This document shows positions 23,703 to 34,679 of a DNA stretch of 64,000 nucleotides, one piece after another. Source of the DNA: Pardosa pseudoannulata (lineage: Eukaryota > Arthropoda > Arachnida > Araneae > Lycosidae). The notes beneath the pieces were generated by a model. It ran no database searches. It saw only the letters and a list, made by a program, of their open reading frames with translations, and was not told where the DNA came from. Each line of letters opens with the position of its first letter. The first letter of the stretch is position 1. Location: positions 87,017,575 to 87,081,574 of the forward strand of contig CM063504.1 of the NCBI GenBank assembly GCA_032207245.1. Reading direction: 5' to 3'. Position numbers and translations under genes: made by a program.

Positions 23703-23736
<34 letters not shown>
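23231..23736 (+). mobile_element. 5'-truncated LINE with (TAA)n tail
   Basis: This is the 3' end of a non-LTR retrotransposon. The open frame reads through VPGNEHADALAKDG, the end of an RNase H domain, into a C-terminal region with a cysteine cluster (CVLC...HGDHLSSCP), and stops at 23705-23707. It is followed by about 12 TAA units. A perfect 13-bp duplication AAGTTATTTTCTA flanks it (23218-23230 and 23737-23749). RNase H plus a TAA tail is typical of I-clade LINEs; the clade is inference. The surviving frame has no stops, so the insertion is young. Confidence 0.92.
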
Positions 23737-23738
<2 letters not shown>

Positions 23739-23749
23739 GTTATTTTCTA

Positions 23750-25600
23750 ACAGAGCTCCTCAATTCTTGTTGGATAGGTGTAGTATGATCGACTCTTATT
23801 TTCTTCCACCTAGATAATGTATTTCGTTCGTAAACAGATACTTGCGTCTAATATTTCCTTTTATTTGTACTTACTGACGTTAGCATGTAGGGCTGTGTTC
23901 AGGTCCAAATATTTTATCTTCTCTTATGCACTAGGATTGACTTTGGGGCTTACAAGATCGGAACCTTCACTAAACTTAGTTTTGTAACATAATCATTCAG
24001 CCTGATTTTAGTTAAGTTTGCGTAAACAGTAAATTAATTCACAAGGCTCTGAAAACAAAATTCTGATGCAAATAACAAAATTATAACAGCAGACACTTAA
24101 AAATTTGTGGGATTGCCTTTTATTTCCACTAAAATGTAAAAATTATTCCAAAAGAAAAAGAAAACAAAATTATACACTCTATTTTATTGACTTCTCTAAA
24201 GTAAGAACTCTGGGTGTTAACGGGTTAACTGTTAAACATGAAGAGGTAAAAATTGGTGAACGTTTTTTAAATGTCCAGTTTTGCAGACGTTTAAAAAGCT
24301 TTTAAACGGATAAATATTTTACATTAACTATAATTACATATTGCAAATACTTAAACAATTTATCATATTTTCTAATACGTTTTGTGTAACTTTTTTTTAC
24401 GTTAAATTTTGAGTCTCGGTTAATTAATAATTGTTATACTAAATACAAAATGAATACGTATATCAATTATACAAGTCTGATACCATCATATAATCTTTTA
24501 ATTTGCTAAAGCAGGTAACAAATTTGAAGGAAGTGAATAGAGTCTGACTGTATGGAATAATAAATTTTCAGTTTCAAACAGCACATTTAAAAAATTGATT
24601 GTTATTCCAACGTAATCTGCCCTTTAATGACTTCCCATTCATTCTAATATGGAAAGGTCAAAGATTTTAAAATGAGCTCGTATTGAAATTATTCATGTTA
24701 TAAAGAAATCCGGTTTATTGGGTAAAAGAAAAAGGATATCTATTATTTTCTTTTTTTTTTACTAAACTCGTTGTACATATAAGAGGAAGGGGGAGAGAAC
24801 CCTTCTGACAAAGGAAAAAAAGAAAAAAATATTTAAAAAAAATAGAATTGTTGAATATCTTTTGGGTCAGCATTTGTACGTATCCACCATTCAAGGGTCA
24901 TCTCCGAGTTTGTACCCTTTCGCTTATAAGTCCAACCTTACCCTTAACTATAATATTCCCTGGTCACGTTTTTCTTTGCGTGACTCTATTCTGTTTTACT
25001 TATTTTCTTGAACAGGTATATTATTATTTATGAAATCTCAGTAATGACTATAGGAATTTGTAACAATTGGACTATTGCTTGAATCTAATTGAAGAAACTA
25101 TCGTTACGTAAGGTGAACTTTTTAAATGACTCCCTTTCCTTTACCAAAACAAATGAGTCAGAAAATAAATTAATTTTTAAGGCGAGTGTTTCATACCAGG
25201 GTATTGACTTCTCTACGTTAAATAAGTATACTTTTACAACTACGCTTTGTTAGAAAATCCTTCATCAATTTAAAATTGAGTTCCCAATCATTGCGTTTTC
25301 TCTGGGGATAGACCCCTTTTTTTTAATACAAATATCTCAAGAAGTTTCAAGAGCCCCAATTTTTAGGTCTTATTCGAGCTTGTATGTGCGACAATATTTG
25401 TAAAAACAACTTTGAACTGTGGAATGCGCGGAAGGTTCAGAATATCAATAAATATAGCGTGAAATGTTTGTTCCCATTTAACAAAGCAGAGTATAAAGTC
25501 TAGGTATATTAAATGACTCGTTTGTTTAGAACTACCAGGAACTAATGTAGCTGTTGAATGCGCGTTCTCATTAAAAAATGCGATTTGGACAGATGATTCG
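23750..25600. other. Non-coding stretch with an orphan piggyBac-like end
   Basis: GGGTGTTAACGGGTTAA near 24211-24227 resembles the right end plus TTAA site of the element at 28751-29257, but no left end was found. The frames at 24105-24305 and 24848-25033 are not credible genes. Confidence 0.35.
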
Positions 25601-25975
25601 GTTCGGTACAGAGCGTTACGGTCTACAGTTTTGCTACACGAGAGCTAATGAGACCGGGACCTACTGCTTAAAGCCAATTCCAAACGGCTACAAACATCCA
25701 TGCCTAAAAAGAGATTAGAGCGCGTGAATTTTAGTACCGAAGAGCAGCGCTTTATCCACTCAGTCACCGAACGATGGCCGATTGGTTAGGGTGCTGGCCT
25801 TCGGTACCGGAGTTCGTGGGTTCGAATCCCACAGAGGCATGGATGTTCGTAGCCATTCGGAATCGTTTTTAAGCTGTAGGTCCCGGTCTCATTAGCCCTC
25901 GTGTTTCAAAAAGTAGACCGTAGCACTCCAAACCAAACCAAACTTTACCATACCTTATCCACTCAGTCATCATTC
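25601..25975 (-). mobile_element. tRNA-derived SINE, copy C, interrupted by copy D
   Basis: The minus-strand copy runs from a degraded tail at 25601 through the body to the tRNA head near 25760. It then resumes after 25969 with TCATTCTGCAG. Its head belongs to a variant subfamily with GAGCGCTGCTCTTCGG-like sequence, like copy F. Copy D lies in its A-box region and duplicated 15 bp of it. Confidence 0.75.
25767..25954 (+). mobile_element. tRNA-derived SINE, copy D, full length
   Basis: This is a full 188-bp copy with head CCGAACGATGGCCGATTGG, B-box GTTCGAATCC, the shared body and an (AACCA)n tail. A perfect 15-bp duplication TTATCCACTCAGTCA flanks it (25752-25766, 25955-25969). It is one of the best references for the family. 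Confidence 0.95.
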
Positions 25976-26360
25976 TGCAGGGGAGAAGAGAACATTCAAA
26001 AAAGCTTTAGTGTTAAGACACATCCGAAGAATTTGTCCTGTGCCGAGTTCTATGGTTAGATATTAACTGTAAAAGAAATCCTTGAACAGGTTCGTATATC
26101 TGAAAAATTAAATATATTTGTTAAATAACATTCTTGTACATATAGTTAATGACTTCTTGTTGCTAAATTCAACATGAAAGTCATCTCAATTTTTATATTG
26201 TTCCAATTTTATGTTTAACATTCCAGATTTTTAAAAGCATTTAAGTTTCCGAATGTCGCAGTTTTTGATTAAAATATTTTAAGAATTCTAATTGAGAATC
26301 GCTTTTCCTTTAGATCTTACAAATTCTGGTTTCAATTGCAGGTAACTCAATATTCTTAAA

Positions 26361-26798
26361 ATGAAATGCTGCGGGAGTCCTTGGCCAGAAGTAATTCTTT
26401 ATATCTCTGGTATGTTCTTCGCTATCTTTGGCCTTGGTTCTCTTATAGTGTCTATCAATCCTCGACCATTAGAAAGCAGTACATCGGAATCCTTTTTATA
26501 CGTAGGAATTTGTTTTATCGTCATTGGTGGCATTTTACTTGTTTTGACAGCATTGATCCCCGAAATTCCAAGACGAACTTATTGCCTCGGATATGACGAG
26601 CGTGAAACTTTTTCCAGCGTTGTAGATTTGCTCGATGATGTCCAGTCTGTCGGTTGTAGAGACTCACCCATCGTCAAACTGCGGGAAGCGACTCTGCGCT
26701 CAGAAGAATATGTAAAAGTTATAAAAGGTTGCATGATGTTGCAACCCCCTTTGTCGGGAAGTGAAGGAATACTTTTCTATAAAGAAACAGTCGTGTAA
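26361..26798 (+). CDS. Small two-pass membrane protein, unrecognised
   Basis: The 145-aa frame starts at the ATG at 26361 and ends at TAA 26796-26798. Two hydrophobic helices span about residues 11-32 and 46-66, joined by a short serine-rich loop and rich in glycine. A CC pair at residues 3-4 is a possible lipidation site. The remaining 79 residues are hydrophilic, with an acidic stretch (VDLLDDV) and no recognised motif. A good acceptor (TTTCAATTGCAG) ends 20 bases before the ATG, and AATAAA lies at 26862-26867, 64 bases after the stop, so this is probably a terminal exon with the whole coding region and a spliced 5' leader. The family could not be named. Confidence 0.75.
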   Translation: MKCCGSPWPEVILYISGMFFAIFGLGSLIVSINPRPLESSTSESFLYVGICFIVIGGILLVLTALIPEIPRRTYCLGYDERETFSSVVDLLDDVQSVGCRDSPIVKLREATLRSEEYVKVIKGCMMLQPPLSGSEGILFYKETVV

Positions 26799-26861
26799 GT
26801 GTGAATACTGTGATGATATTTCGAATTTTAGTGAAGAATGATTTAAGTGAATAACGTTTTA

Positions 26862-26867
26862 AATAAA
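26862..26867 (+). terminator. Poly(A) signal of the two-pass membrane protein gene
   Basis: AATAAA 64 bases downstream of the stop codon, followed by a T-rich run (ATTATTTTTTT), a normal arrangement for 3' end formation. Confidence 0.65.
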
Positions 26868-27059
26868 GGTATTATTTTTTTAAAACGTCGTATCTTTTCA
26901 TTTAACAGACTTCAACTCTTTCGTTAAGTAAAGATTCAATCCATGTGATCCGAGTGGTAACGTAGAAGTTAACTGATTTTACACAACACCCAGACATTTA
27001 TTATACACAGCACATTTACAGATACATTTCACAAACAAAAAAATCCCTCCGCTCATCGC

Positions 27060-28065
27060 TGTAACGTACTGGAAATAAAGTAGGCGAGGCCGTCAATGAA
27101 ACAGGCTAGAAACCTAGGTATTCTGGATTAAATATTTTATTCAATAGAATAGATTATGTACAGCTCTGTACAAATTCAGTAGATGATGTTAACATTCGGG
27201 GATCTCGTACAGAGATAATATTCACACACAAGGATGCGGGGGATACCGGAACAGTACGGCTAGGGCTTCCAATCACAAGAGTTGGGAACTAATGAGTGCC
27301 GGGACTAATGCTGACACGATCACTCCGTCTGTCGATTAGCACAGTTGGCTGTCACAGCAAGGTTCGGAAGTTCCGAGTGCGTATCACGCTGGGATTCGTG
27401 AAGAAAATCTCAGGATGCAAGACGATCCAAATTCGAGAGCAAAGTCACTCTCGGCTGCCTACTTCTATGCAAGAAGTTAACTAAAAATTAGCAGATAACG
27501 GGAAAGGAATTCCCAAGTCGAAGGTCGACTTCCTAGCAACAGAGACGCTGGCGGTCTCTAAAAAAGAAAAAAAAAAAAACTCCAGACACGGAGATACGAG
27601 CGGTCCTTGAGCGGCCAGGCTCTATCAGGTAGAAGCCTCAAGAAGAATAAATGCCTCCGTTCTAGTCCTGTCCCTCCTTTTATAGCGGCACTCGCTCCCT
27701 TTCTCGGTCCTTCGAAAAACTTCCAGAACCAGGGGGACGTAATCTTGTGGTCACTCCCAAGCTCTTATCAGCTGTTCTGTTGTGGTCGAAAGGCATTTCC
27801 TCAGATCCATCGACTTAATCAACTTAATGGCCTTTTTTGTAACCGCTAATGGGCAGCAAGGTGCACTCTAATTATTTACACTCTTTCCACAGCGTTGTTC
27901 CATTCAGCAGGTTTACAATGCCCAGACGATGAGGAGCCGGCAACGAACAGTTTTCAATTAAGGTGCTTAGACCACCTGGTTCTATTCGAGGCTAATCGTG
28001 AGTCCACGGCGAAAGGTCACCTTCGGGCTCCTCGTTCTTTTGGGGTCATGTAACGGATCGTTACA
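27060..28065 (-). mobile_element. Solo LTR, 1006 bp, with 4-bp target duplication
   Basis: The segment begins TGTAACG and ends CGTTACA, the TG...CA ends of an LTR with short inverted termini. It is flanked by TCGC at 27056-27059 and 28066-28069. It is much richer in GC than its surroundings. A minus-strand TATAAAAGG near 27680 and minus-strand AATAAA at 27136-27141 suggest transcription right to left. A 4-bp duplication fits Ty3/gypsy LTRs. No gag or pol sequence and no second LTR lie nearby, so it is a product of LTR-LTR recombination. Open frames inside it are not genes. Confidence 0.8.
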
Positions 28066-28069
28066 TCGC

Positions 28070-28733
28070 AGACCGTCTCTCCACTCCTTTGTTACCAACC
28101 ACCTACCCTGAAATTTTATGAGAGTTCGGCACATAGTCATTCTCATTGCCAACGGATTAACGAAAACTTAACAGAGTTCTGTTGTATTATATATTTGACA
28201 TGGACTAGTGGTAAAGGAGTGGAAGACACATTTCATTTCATACTCGTTGCCTCATTTCCGGCTTTGACCTCTATAGGTTACAAAATACGAGGGAGTCTCA
28301 ATAACTAACACACGTGTATTTTTTCCATTGTGAAATTATTTGTTATAAGTGTTAATCGTCAAAATGGAGAATACAACTAACTGCATACAATGACAGAGAT
28401 CTGATTCTACGTACTGGTATCATGGGTTAGTCTCCGTTAAAATGGCCTTTGCTGTCATGCCATTTTTGCCAACTTTGTACCGCTAAGCTGCAACGATACA
28501 ATTGGGAAGTTTTGGAGCATCCACTATCTAATATAGCCCTAATATAGCACCCTCAGAATTTCATTTGTTTGAACCCATGGTTTGGTTGACAACCACAAGT
28601 TTGACAGCCTTAAACCGACTGTGCGAAGCGAGCTCTCTCGCAGCCGACAGAGTGTAGAGAGAGTTGGATATTTGAACTGATCCAGCGCTGAGATGACTGT
28701 CCCAATGTGTTGAAAAGTAATAAACTGATAATA
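28070..28733. other. Intergenic stretch
   Basis: No feature supported. Composition is intermediate, with no open frame of note. Confidence 0.4.
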
Positions 28734-28750
28734 CAGTGGACTCCGCTTAA

Positions 28751-29257
28751 CCCATTAACGCCCGGATATTTCTGATGACTATATATTAGTAAATACCTAA
28801 CATAGAAGCTATTATAGACACCTGGAAGTAAAACAAAATATTAAATTTAAACACTTTTAAATATGACATCAAGTCATCATTAGTAAGGTGTCATTTTAAA
28901 ACATAATAAAATGTCTTTAAAAAAAAGGAAAACTTCGTGATAAAAGATTTATTTGCTATCATATATGAGAAAAGTACTGAAAAGAGATGACTTATTACAG
29001 ATATGGCTATTCGCCATGATTTTGACCGGTATACGTTCAGAATACCGGTCATAATACCTTCCTATTCTAAGCTTGAAAATCATAAAATGCCGATCGAAAT
29101 GACAAAATTATAGATAAGATCATATTTGAAAACTTGGGAGATTATTTATAAGATTAATATCTATTTCCGTTAAAAAGGAAGAATCGTTTTAAGAAAACAA
29201 AAACTCTACAAACCATTTTTTAACTGTTCTCAAATAAGGACGCTGGGCATTAATGGG
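28751..29257. mobile_element. piggyBac-like MITE nested in the Tigger element
   Basis: The element starts CCCATTAACGCCC and ends GGGCATTAATGGG, inverted with one mismatch, and is flanked on both sides by TTAA (28747-28750, 29258-29261). Removing it and one TTAA restores the pogo terminus as CTCCGCTTAATGTGATC, which pairs with GATCACATTAAGCAGAG at the right end of the host element. TTAA duplication with CC-initiated termini is the hallmark of piggyBac. The 507-bp interior has no transposase. Confidence 0.9.
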
Positions 29258-29527
29258 TTAATGTGATCAGTTTAGAACACCGTGATATTGAAAACAATAA
29301 ACGACATTCAAAATTAGATAAATTTACTCTCCCCCCTTTAATTCACACGTACGAAATTTCAAAATAAAAGGAAAAAAACTCACCTTATATTTATGTACTG
29401 TATATTATCCTTTAAAACATAAGAATTGTATACATAATTAAAAATTTGATTAATTATGGACTGTCTACAATTTTTTCTAAGAAGCTCATTGAGAAATTGT
29501 TCATAATCCTAGTGTTTTTTAAAGTCA

Positions 29528-29755
29528 TCAGAGCGGTGTTATACTCCGCGTTTCAATACTCTTAATGCAATTCTGACGCTGAGAAATGTTTAACTGAGCT
29601 GCAGCATTGAGCTGACTCATTTTTGGTAACTTGTCATAACGATTTAAAATTTCGATCTTTTGTTTTAATATTAAATCATTTAGCTTTCTGGCTTCCATAT
29701 CGACAAGCTGCATGTATGCGAGCAAGGCATAAATTGTAAATAAGCTTCTTCTCAT
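29528..29755 (-). pseudogene. Tigger/pogo transposase N-terminal remnant
   Basis: A 75-codon frame. Residues 24-60 resemble the first DNA-binding helix-turn-helix of CENP-B-type transposases (KLNDLILKQKIEIL, then RYDKLPKMSQLNAAAQLNIS). The frame diverges from the family right after NISQ and stops, where an intact transposase would continue for several hundred residues. It is a broken relic and not a host gene. Confidence 0.75.
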
Positions 29756-30136
29756 TTACTGTAAGAATGTGTTACCTTCTGCTTATCTGACAACCATTGA
29801 CTATTAACAGGGTGTGCGTATTTCTGAAAAATTCCAGGAACATGTAATTTCACACTCCTTTGATCATTCCCCATTTCCCTAGGTGGAAGAGGGAAAATTC
29901 TCGGAAATTAAAACAGGAGGGAAGGGAATGAAAAGTTTGGGTTCCTCCTTGACTACATTGTGAATATTCCTTTGCCAAATAAAATAAGGTTCGAAAACTG
30001 ATAACATTAACCTATGCAACGACCACATAAAGCGATCATTTTAACATACAAATGAATAGAGAAAATAGCAACAAAGTGATTTCGATAACAATAAGCGACT
30101 GATAATAATCGCGATCACATTAAGCAGAGTCCCCTG

Positions 30137-31238
30137 CATTTCCATTTTACGTATCATAATATCATTGCATTTTTTTACTATTGAGTTAAACATTATGTGC
30201 TTGTGTGTGTTTATTGAAATATCATATTAATGAGCTTGTGTTGAGATATCCATAATCCCTGTGGAATTTTTAGCCAATTCAATCTATTGAATGTCTTGTT
30301 TTATGCTGAAAGATGCATTTTAATTACGTTCCAGAAAATTTATTATTCAAATTAGTTGCATTATACAAGAAAAACAAGTACTGGCTTTACCTAAAAATGG
30401 AATAGGGTTTGAATCCTGTATCATAGTTACATTATAGTCTTTCTGTTGCAGAACTATGGTCCGCAGAACAGTAGTTGTCCTCCTAAATCACCTTGCTTTT
30501 CACGAGAAAAAAAAATTACAGTGCAAACATTTTTGGTATGAGGTTTGTAAACTCTCCGAGCGATTTGCGATGTTTCTACTTCCGACTGCAAGTCATACCC
30601 TAATCATCTGGATATGATTTCGCATGGGTCTCGTATAAGGAGCAGGTATGGAGACGAAATAATCAGCCGTAGAGGATTTCAAACTTAACAATGTTGATTT
30701 ATTACAACAAAAAAGAAAAAAACCATTTAAAGAAATATATATGTAAAGTCGTCCAGAGAGGAGATTACTCTAGACCACCTGCTCATTTCAAAGTTCAGCC
30801 GGGATTCCCTTCCCGTTTCTTCTTTTCCAAACAGGAAACCTCGGTTTTAGGGGAGATCGACCCCCCCCCCTTTGACCTTTTTCCTTGGAGTAGCCGAAAC
30901 GCCCTTTGGCGCCCAGTCGACGCGCTCACACAAAGAACAATTCCTTTTCTCTGTCGGTGCGTTAACAAAACGGCACACTTGACACCTCTAATCGTCCGTG
31001 CGTCAAAAAGACCATTACTGGTACAACACTGCCGCTTTCAATTGTTCAAAAGAATAAAAGTTCGCCGGACCGCCGACAGTGACGGACATAACTCTTACAA
31101 GGCTGTTTTTTTTTTTTTTTTTTTTTTTTTTGTCCTAGATTTTAAAAAAGGTTGGCATACCCTGTTCTAAAACTTATGTTGTATTTTAAGTGTTCCTTAA
31201 AAAAAAAAAAATTAAAAATAGTCTATTTCAATTTATTT
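30137..31238. other. Mixed non-coding region with a GC-rich patch
   Basis: The part at about 30770-31105 is conspicuously rich in CG dinucleotides and C runs and ends in a 26-base T tract at 31106-31131. GGTTGGCATACCCTG just after it looks like a hAT right end without a partner. A 159-codon plus-strand frame covers this patch but reads through the T tract and is not convincing. The origin of the patch is unknown. Confidence 0.4.
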
Positions 31239-31242
31239 ATAA

Positions 31243-31718
31243 CACATTGTATGCGGGACATGTACTAGAACATTTTCTGACGATTGATACTTGAGCGCGG
31301 GTCACGTACTAGCGCGGGTTTTGCCGTATACCTCTTCATAAAGGAAAAGGCTTTTAACGTTACCACACTATAAAAAATTATTAGTTTTATGATTGCTCTT
31401 TTCATTTGTTTATAATGTAAAAACGTTTATATATAACTTAATCCGAAAAAATTAAAGCTATATACTACTATTTCTATTTGATTTTCCATATTTACGATAT
31501 TATTATAAATTTATCCACTAAAAATATTTTTGTTTACAAAAATCTTATGGTTGTTATTTATATATTTCTATTTATATATCTTAATATAAAATACGAAAAG
31601 TTGGTTAAAAAATTAAATAGTTTTCGATCTATGGAGATTTAACTGAATAACTAAATTTACGCGTAAAACACCCGCTCCCAGTACAATTCCGCTGCGAAAT
31701 GTACCCACACACAATGTG
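31243..31718. mobile_element. piggyBac-like MITE, second family
   Basis: The left end CACATTGTATGCGGG and right end CCCACACACAATGTG are inverted with two or three mismatches. TTAA follows the right end (31719-31722) and ATAA, one base from TTAA, precedes the left (31239-31242). The 476-bp interior is AT-rich and non-coding. Confidence 0.65.
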
Positions 31719-32028
31719 TTAATTTAACTGTAACCTTATAGGCCCCTAGATGGTTTAATGTTGGGTATCAAGAAGAGTAGAATTACGGATGGCCTTCTAA
31801 TCGTTTAGTTCATGTGCTTACAACTTGTAACAACTCGACGACCAAATTGGGAATGAAAGACTTAATTGGCAATGTTTTTTTTCCTTGTAAAATTCTGCAA
31901 AAGTAGGACAGAGGAAACAGTTTTAAATAATATTCATAATTTAATTAAAAACAAAGGTTTAATAATTTTAATTGCTTCAAGTATTTGGAGACATCTCATA
32001 TATGATACATTTTGGAGGTTTGTGATTA

Positions 32029-32755
32029 CAGTAGAAGCTCGATTATCCGAGCTAATTGGGACCGCTAGTACCTCGGATATCGGAAATCTCGGTTAATAGA
32101 AACAATGTATAAAAACCTTCTGTGCTTGCGAATTTAACTAACTTTTAAAGTACAAACAATAGAACGTTCTTTAAATGATAAAAATAAATATATATGAACT
32201 TATGTTTCACAGCTAAAAAGATTTAAAAAGAAAATCAACTCTAGTAGTGGCCGAACGATGGCCGATTGGTTAGGGTGCTGGCCTTCGGTACTGGAGTTCG
32301 TGGGCTCGAATCCCACATTGGCATGGATGTTCGTAGCCGTTTGGAATCGGCTTTAAGCTGTAGGTCCCGGTCTCATTAGCCCTCATGATGCAAAAAGTAA
32401 ACCGTAGCGCTCCAAACCAAACCAAACCAAACCAAAATCAACTCTAGAAGTGAATTTTAAAAAGTAAAATGGAATTTATTTAACTATACTTAGTTAAATA
32501 CTGGAAGACACATTTTCAAAAATAACACAAATCTCAAGAAAATATTGTATTTTTATAATTTAATATACATTAATTTGTTAAATTTGCAACAGTTGTTGGA
32601 AGTTGAGTGTTTTTGTGGGGAAGAAGTTCCTATAACACTGACAACGAACTAAAATGTGTGTAATTTTTCCAAACTCATTTTGGAAATGAGAAAAAAAAAT
32701 TAGACTTCGTTATTGACTCGGTTAACAGAAACCTCGGTTAATCGAGGTTATACTG
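32029..32755 (+). mobile_element. Tigger-like MITE, copy 1, hosting a SINE
   Basis: Left end CAGTAGAAGCTCGATTATCC and right end GGTTAATCGAGGTTATACTG are inverted repeats of the pogo/Tigger type, with TA on both outer sides (32027-32028, 32756-32757). SINE copy E is inserted inside with its own duplication. Without the SINE the element is about 0.5 kb. It is homologous, end to end with one internal deletion, to the reverse complement of 59385-59733. No transposase remains. Confidence 0.9.
32250..32433 (+). mobile_element. tRNA-derived SINE, copy E
   Basis: A full 184-bp copy with head, B-box (one change: GCTCGAATCC), body and a tail of four CCAAA-type units. A 19-bp duplication AAAATCAACTCTAGTAGTG (32231-32249) recurs at 32434-32452 with one mismatch. 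It is nested in a Tigger-like MITE, so the SINE moved after that element. Confidence 0.95.
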
Positions 32756-32757
32756 TA

Positions 32758-34515
32758 CTTGTATGTTTTAAATGTGAGGATGTACAAATAGAAACAGGAG
32801 AAAGTAGGAAATCAAAATAGAAAATCTTTTTTAAAGGTTCGGGAAAATAAAGCTCTTATAAAACAAATTTTGCAATTGTATAACAGATTGAAACTAATCA
32901 AAAAGCTATGACGCTCCCAAACAATTGAAAACGACCACTCAACAGTGTCAATTTATTTAAATTAGCATTGACAAGTGGAAAGAAGGAAAATATCTAAAGA
33001 TGAATTAAAGCTACTAATGTAATCAAAATACTTTTTTTAAGATCATCAAACATTATTTTAAGTAATGTTATCGAAGCCTAATATTTCTAAATAGCATTAA
33101 AATTGTTGTATAATAAAAATTATAGTAAACTAAAGTGACTTTCCTGATGAATGCGAACGTATTTTGAACGATGGAATCTTACGTGGACGAGGAATCTAGT
33201 TTAAGCGACAAATAGACGAGATAATAGTAGACGATTTTCAGACAAGTATAGAATTGTTTTGAGAAAATACTGAAACATCTCCTATATAATAATAGCCTAA
33301 GTTATCTGTTCGTCTTCGAATTTATGAAGCGGTTGGATCTCGAATGGATAGGCATCCATACTGGATTCTTGATGAGTTAGGGTTAGCAAAATTCAAAGCG
33401 AGTAAAGTTTATCTTTTCCTAAACTATCAATTTGATTTTAAAATAAATTGGTATTAATATGCCTCATATTACGGCGAAAAATACTGTCGCCTTTAAAACG
33501 TTCGAAATCCATCCCTTCCCTCCTTTTCGAGCGTTTAATGCCATTATATCAAGTCCCATTTTAAGAGCAGACGATAAAATTTATCAATTTATCACATAAT
33601 AAATAAGTTAAAATTTTTTTTAGCATTATGACGTCATTTCTTTTAACCATTTCAATAATTTATTTTAAATTATTTAAATATCGTCTGCATTATTTTCACA
33701 CGTTTTATCACTGAATATATATATTACGCAAATAATTTTCTTTTATATTTGTCTTAAATAATAGATTAGGTACATATGTGATAATTTTAAATTTAATCAT
33801 CGATTATTTTTTGTTGCAAGATAATTCTCAGCCAAAAAACAAACCATTTTTTACCTGCCTCATAGCGCACTTTACAATTGTGAAAAATTAAAAATTTTAC
33901 TGATCCCGCAATATGACGGGCTATATGCTAGTGCTTTAAATAAAAGTCATTTCAATAAAACACGAACATCTCTAGGAATATTTTGTTAATTTTATTGAAT
34001 AGAACGAGTATTTGGAACAGCAGACACAAAATTCTATTATTAGAACCCTGAATCGTTAATACGCAAATAGAACACGAAACTATTACTTGAACTATCGATT
34101 ATAGCTTCACTATTAATCGCCTTAGAATTTTAACCTTTTAAAGTGTTATTTATGTTCTGCTGTTGTGCGAGGTAACATGCTCAACAATCATTCTCTTCGG
34201 CTTGTCAGCAGGAAATTATTCCTAGCCGTTGATTTACGCAGAAATCGTGCGAGAATGAGGAAAAAATGCTATCTTCTTATTGAATTCCAGATACTTTTTC
34301 TTTAGTTTGGCTCTGTTTCTGAACTTTGACCTAAAGACATATTTAAGTGCATTGCCACGAATATGCAGATCTCTTTATAAAATAATTATTCTTGCAAGTG
34401 ATATTAAAAGGTGAGCTGTTTTGTTTTGTTGCTCCGATGTTCCCATAATTAGCAAAACTACTTGAATTATATTTAGCATTTAATCGCTTAACATTGTTAA
34501 GTGATATTATTGTCT
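32758..34515. other. Non-coding stretch
   Basis: AT-rich sequence with no supported gene, terminal repeats or domain. Confidence 0.4.
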
Positions 34516-34679
34516 ATAAGGCAATTTGTCGCAACGTCATAAACTACTGTAATGCCCTTCCCTTTCATTTTCATGTTTACAGCAGCCAATAGACAAACAA
34601 TAAACTGCCCTTCCGTTTGAAACTAAAGCCAGAATTGTCATAATTCGAGAATTTGCCCTACTGCGTGAAATCACCTTAT
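34516..34679 (+). mobile_element. 164-bp MITE, copy 4
   Basis: Same length and termini as the other three, except ATCACCTTAT for ATCGCCTTAT at the right end. It is flanked by TCT on the left and AGT on the right. Confidence 0.85.

Larger units (their letters stand above)
28734..30136 (-). mobile_element. pogo/Tigger-like element, decayed
   Basis: Termini CAGTGGACTCCGCTTAA (left) and TTAAGCAGAGTCCCCTG (right) are inverted with two mismatches. TA precedes the left end; CA follows the right end, a mutated TA. On the minus strand at 29528-29755 a peptide KLNDLILKQKIEILNRYDK...MSQLNAAAQLNIS matches the CENP-B/pogo N-terminal helix-turn-helix of Tigger transposases. Only that domain survives; the DDE domain is absent. 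A piggyBac-like element is inserted near the left end. Confidence 0.85.

Noticed and set aside
24105..24305. Complete piggyBac-like element ending near 24227
   Set aside because: Only a right-end-like GTTAACGGGTTAA was found; no left end within several kilobases.
29806..31163. hAT element from CAGGGTGTGCG to GCATACCCTG
   Set aside because: It would cross the end of the Tigger element at 30136, and flanking octamers do not match.
30691..31170. 159-codon plus-strand open frame
   Set aside because: It reads through a 26-base T tract as polyphenylalanine and across an abrupt composition change; no domain or splice support.
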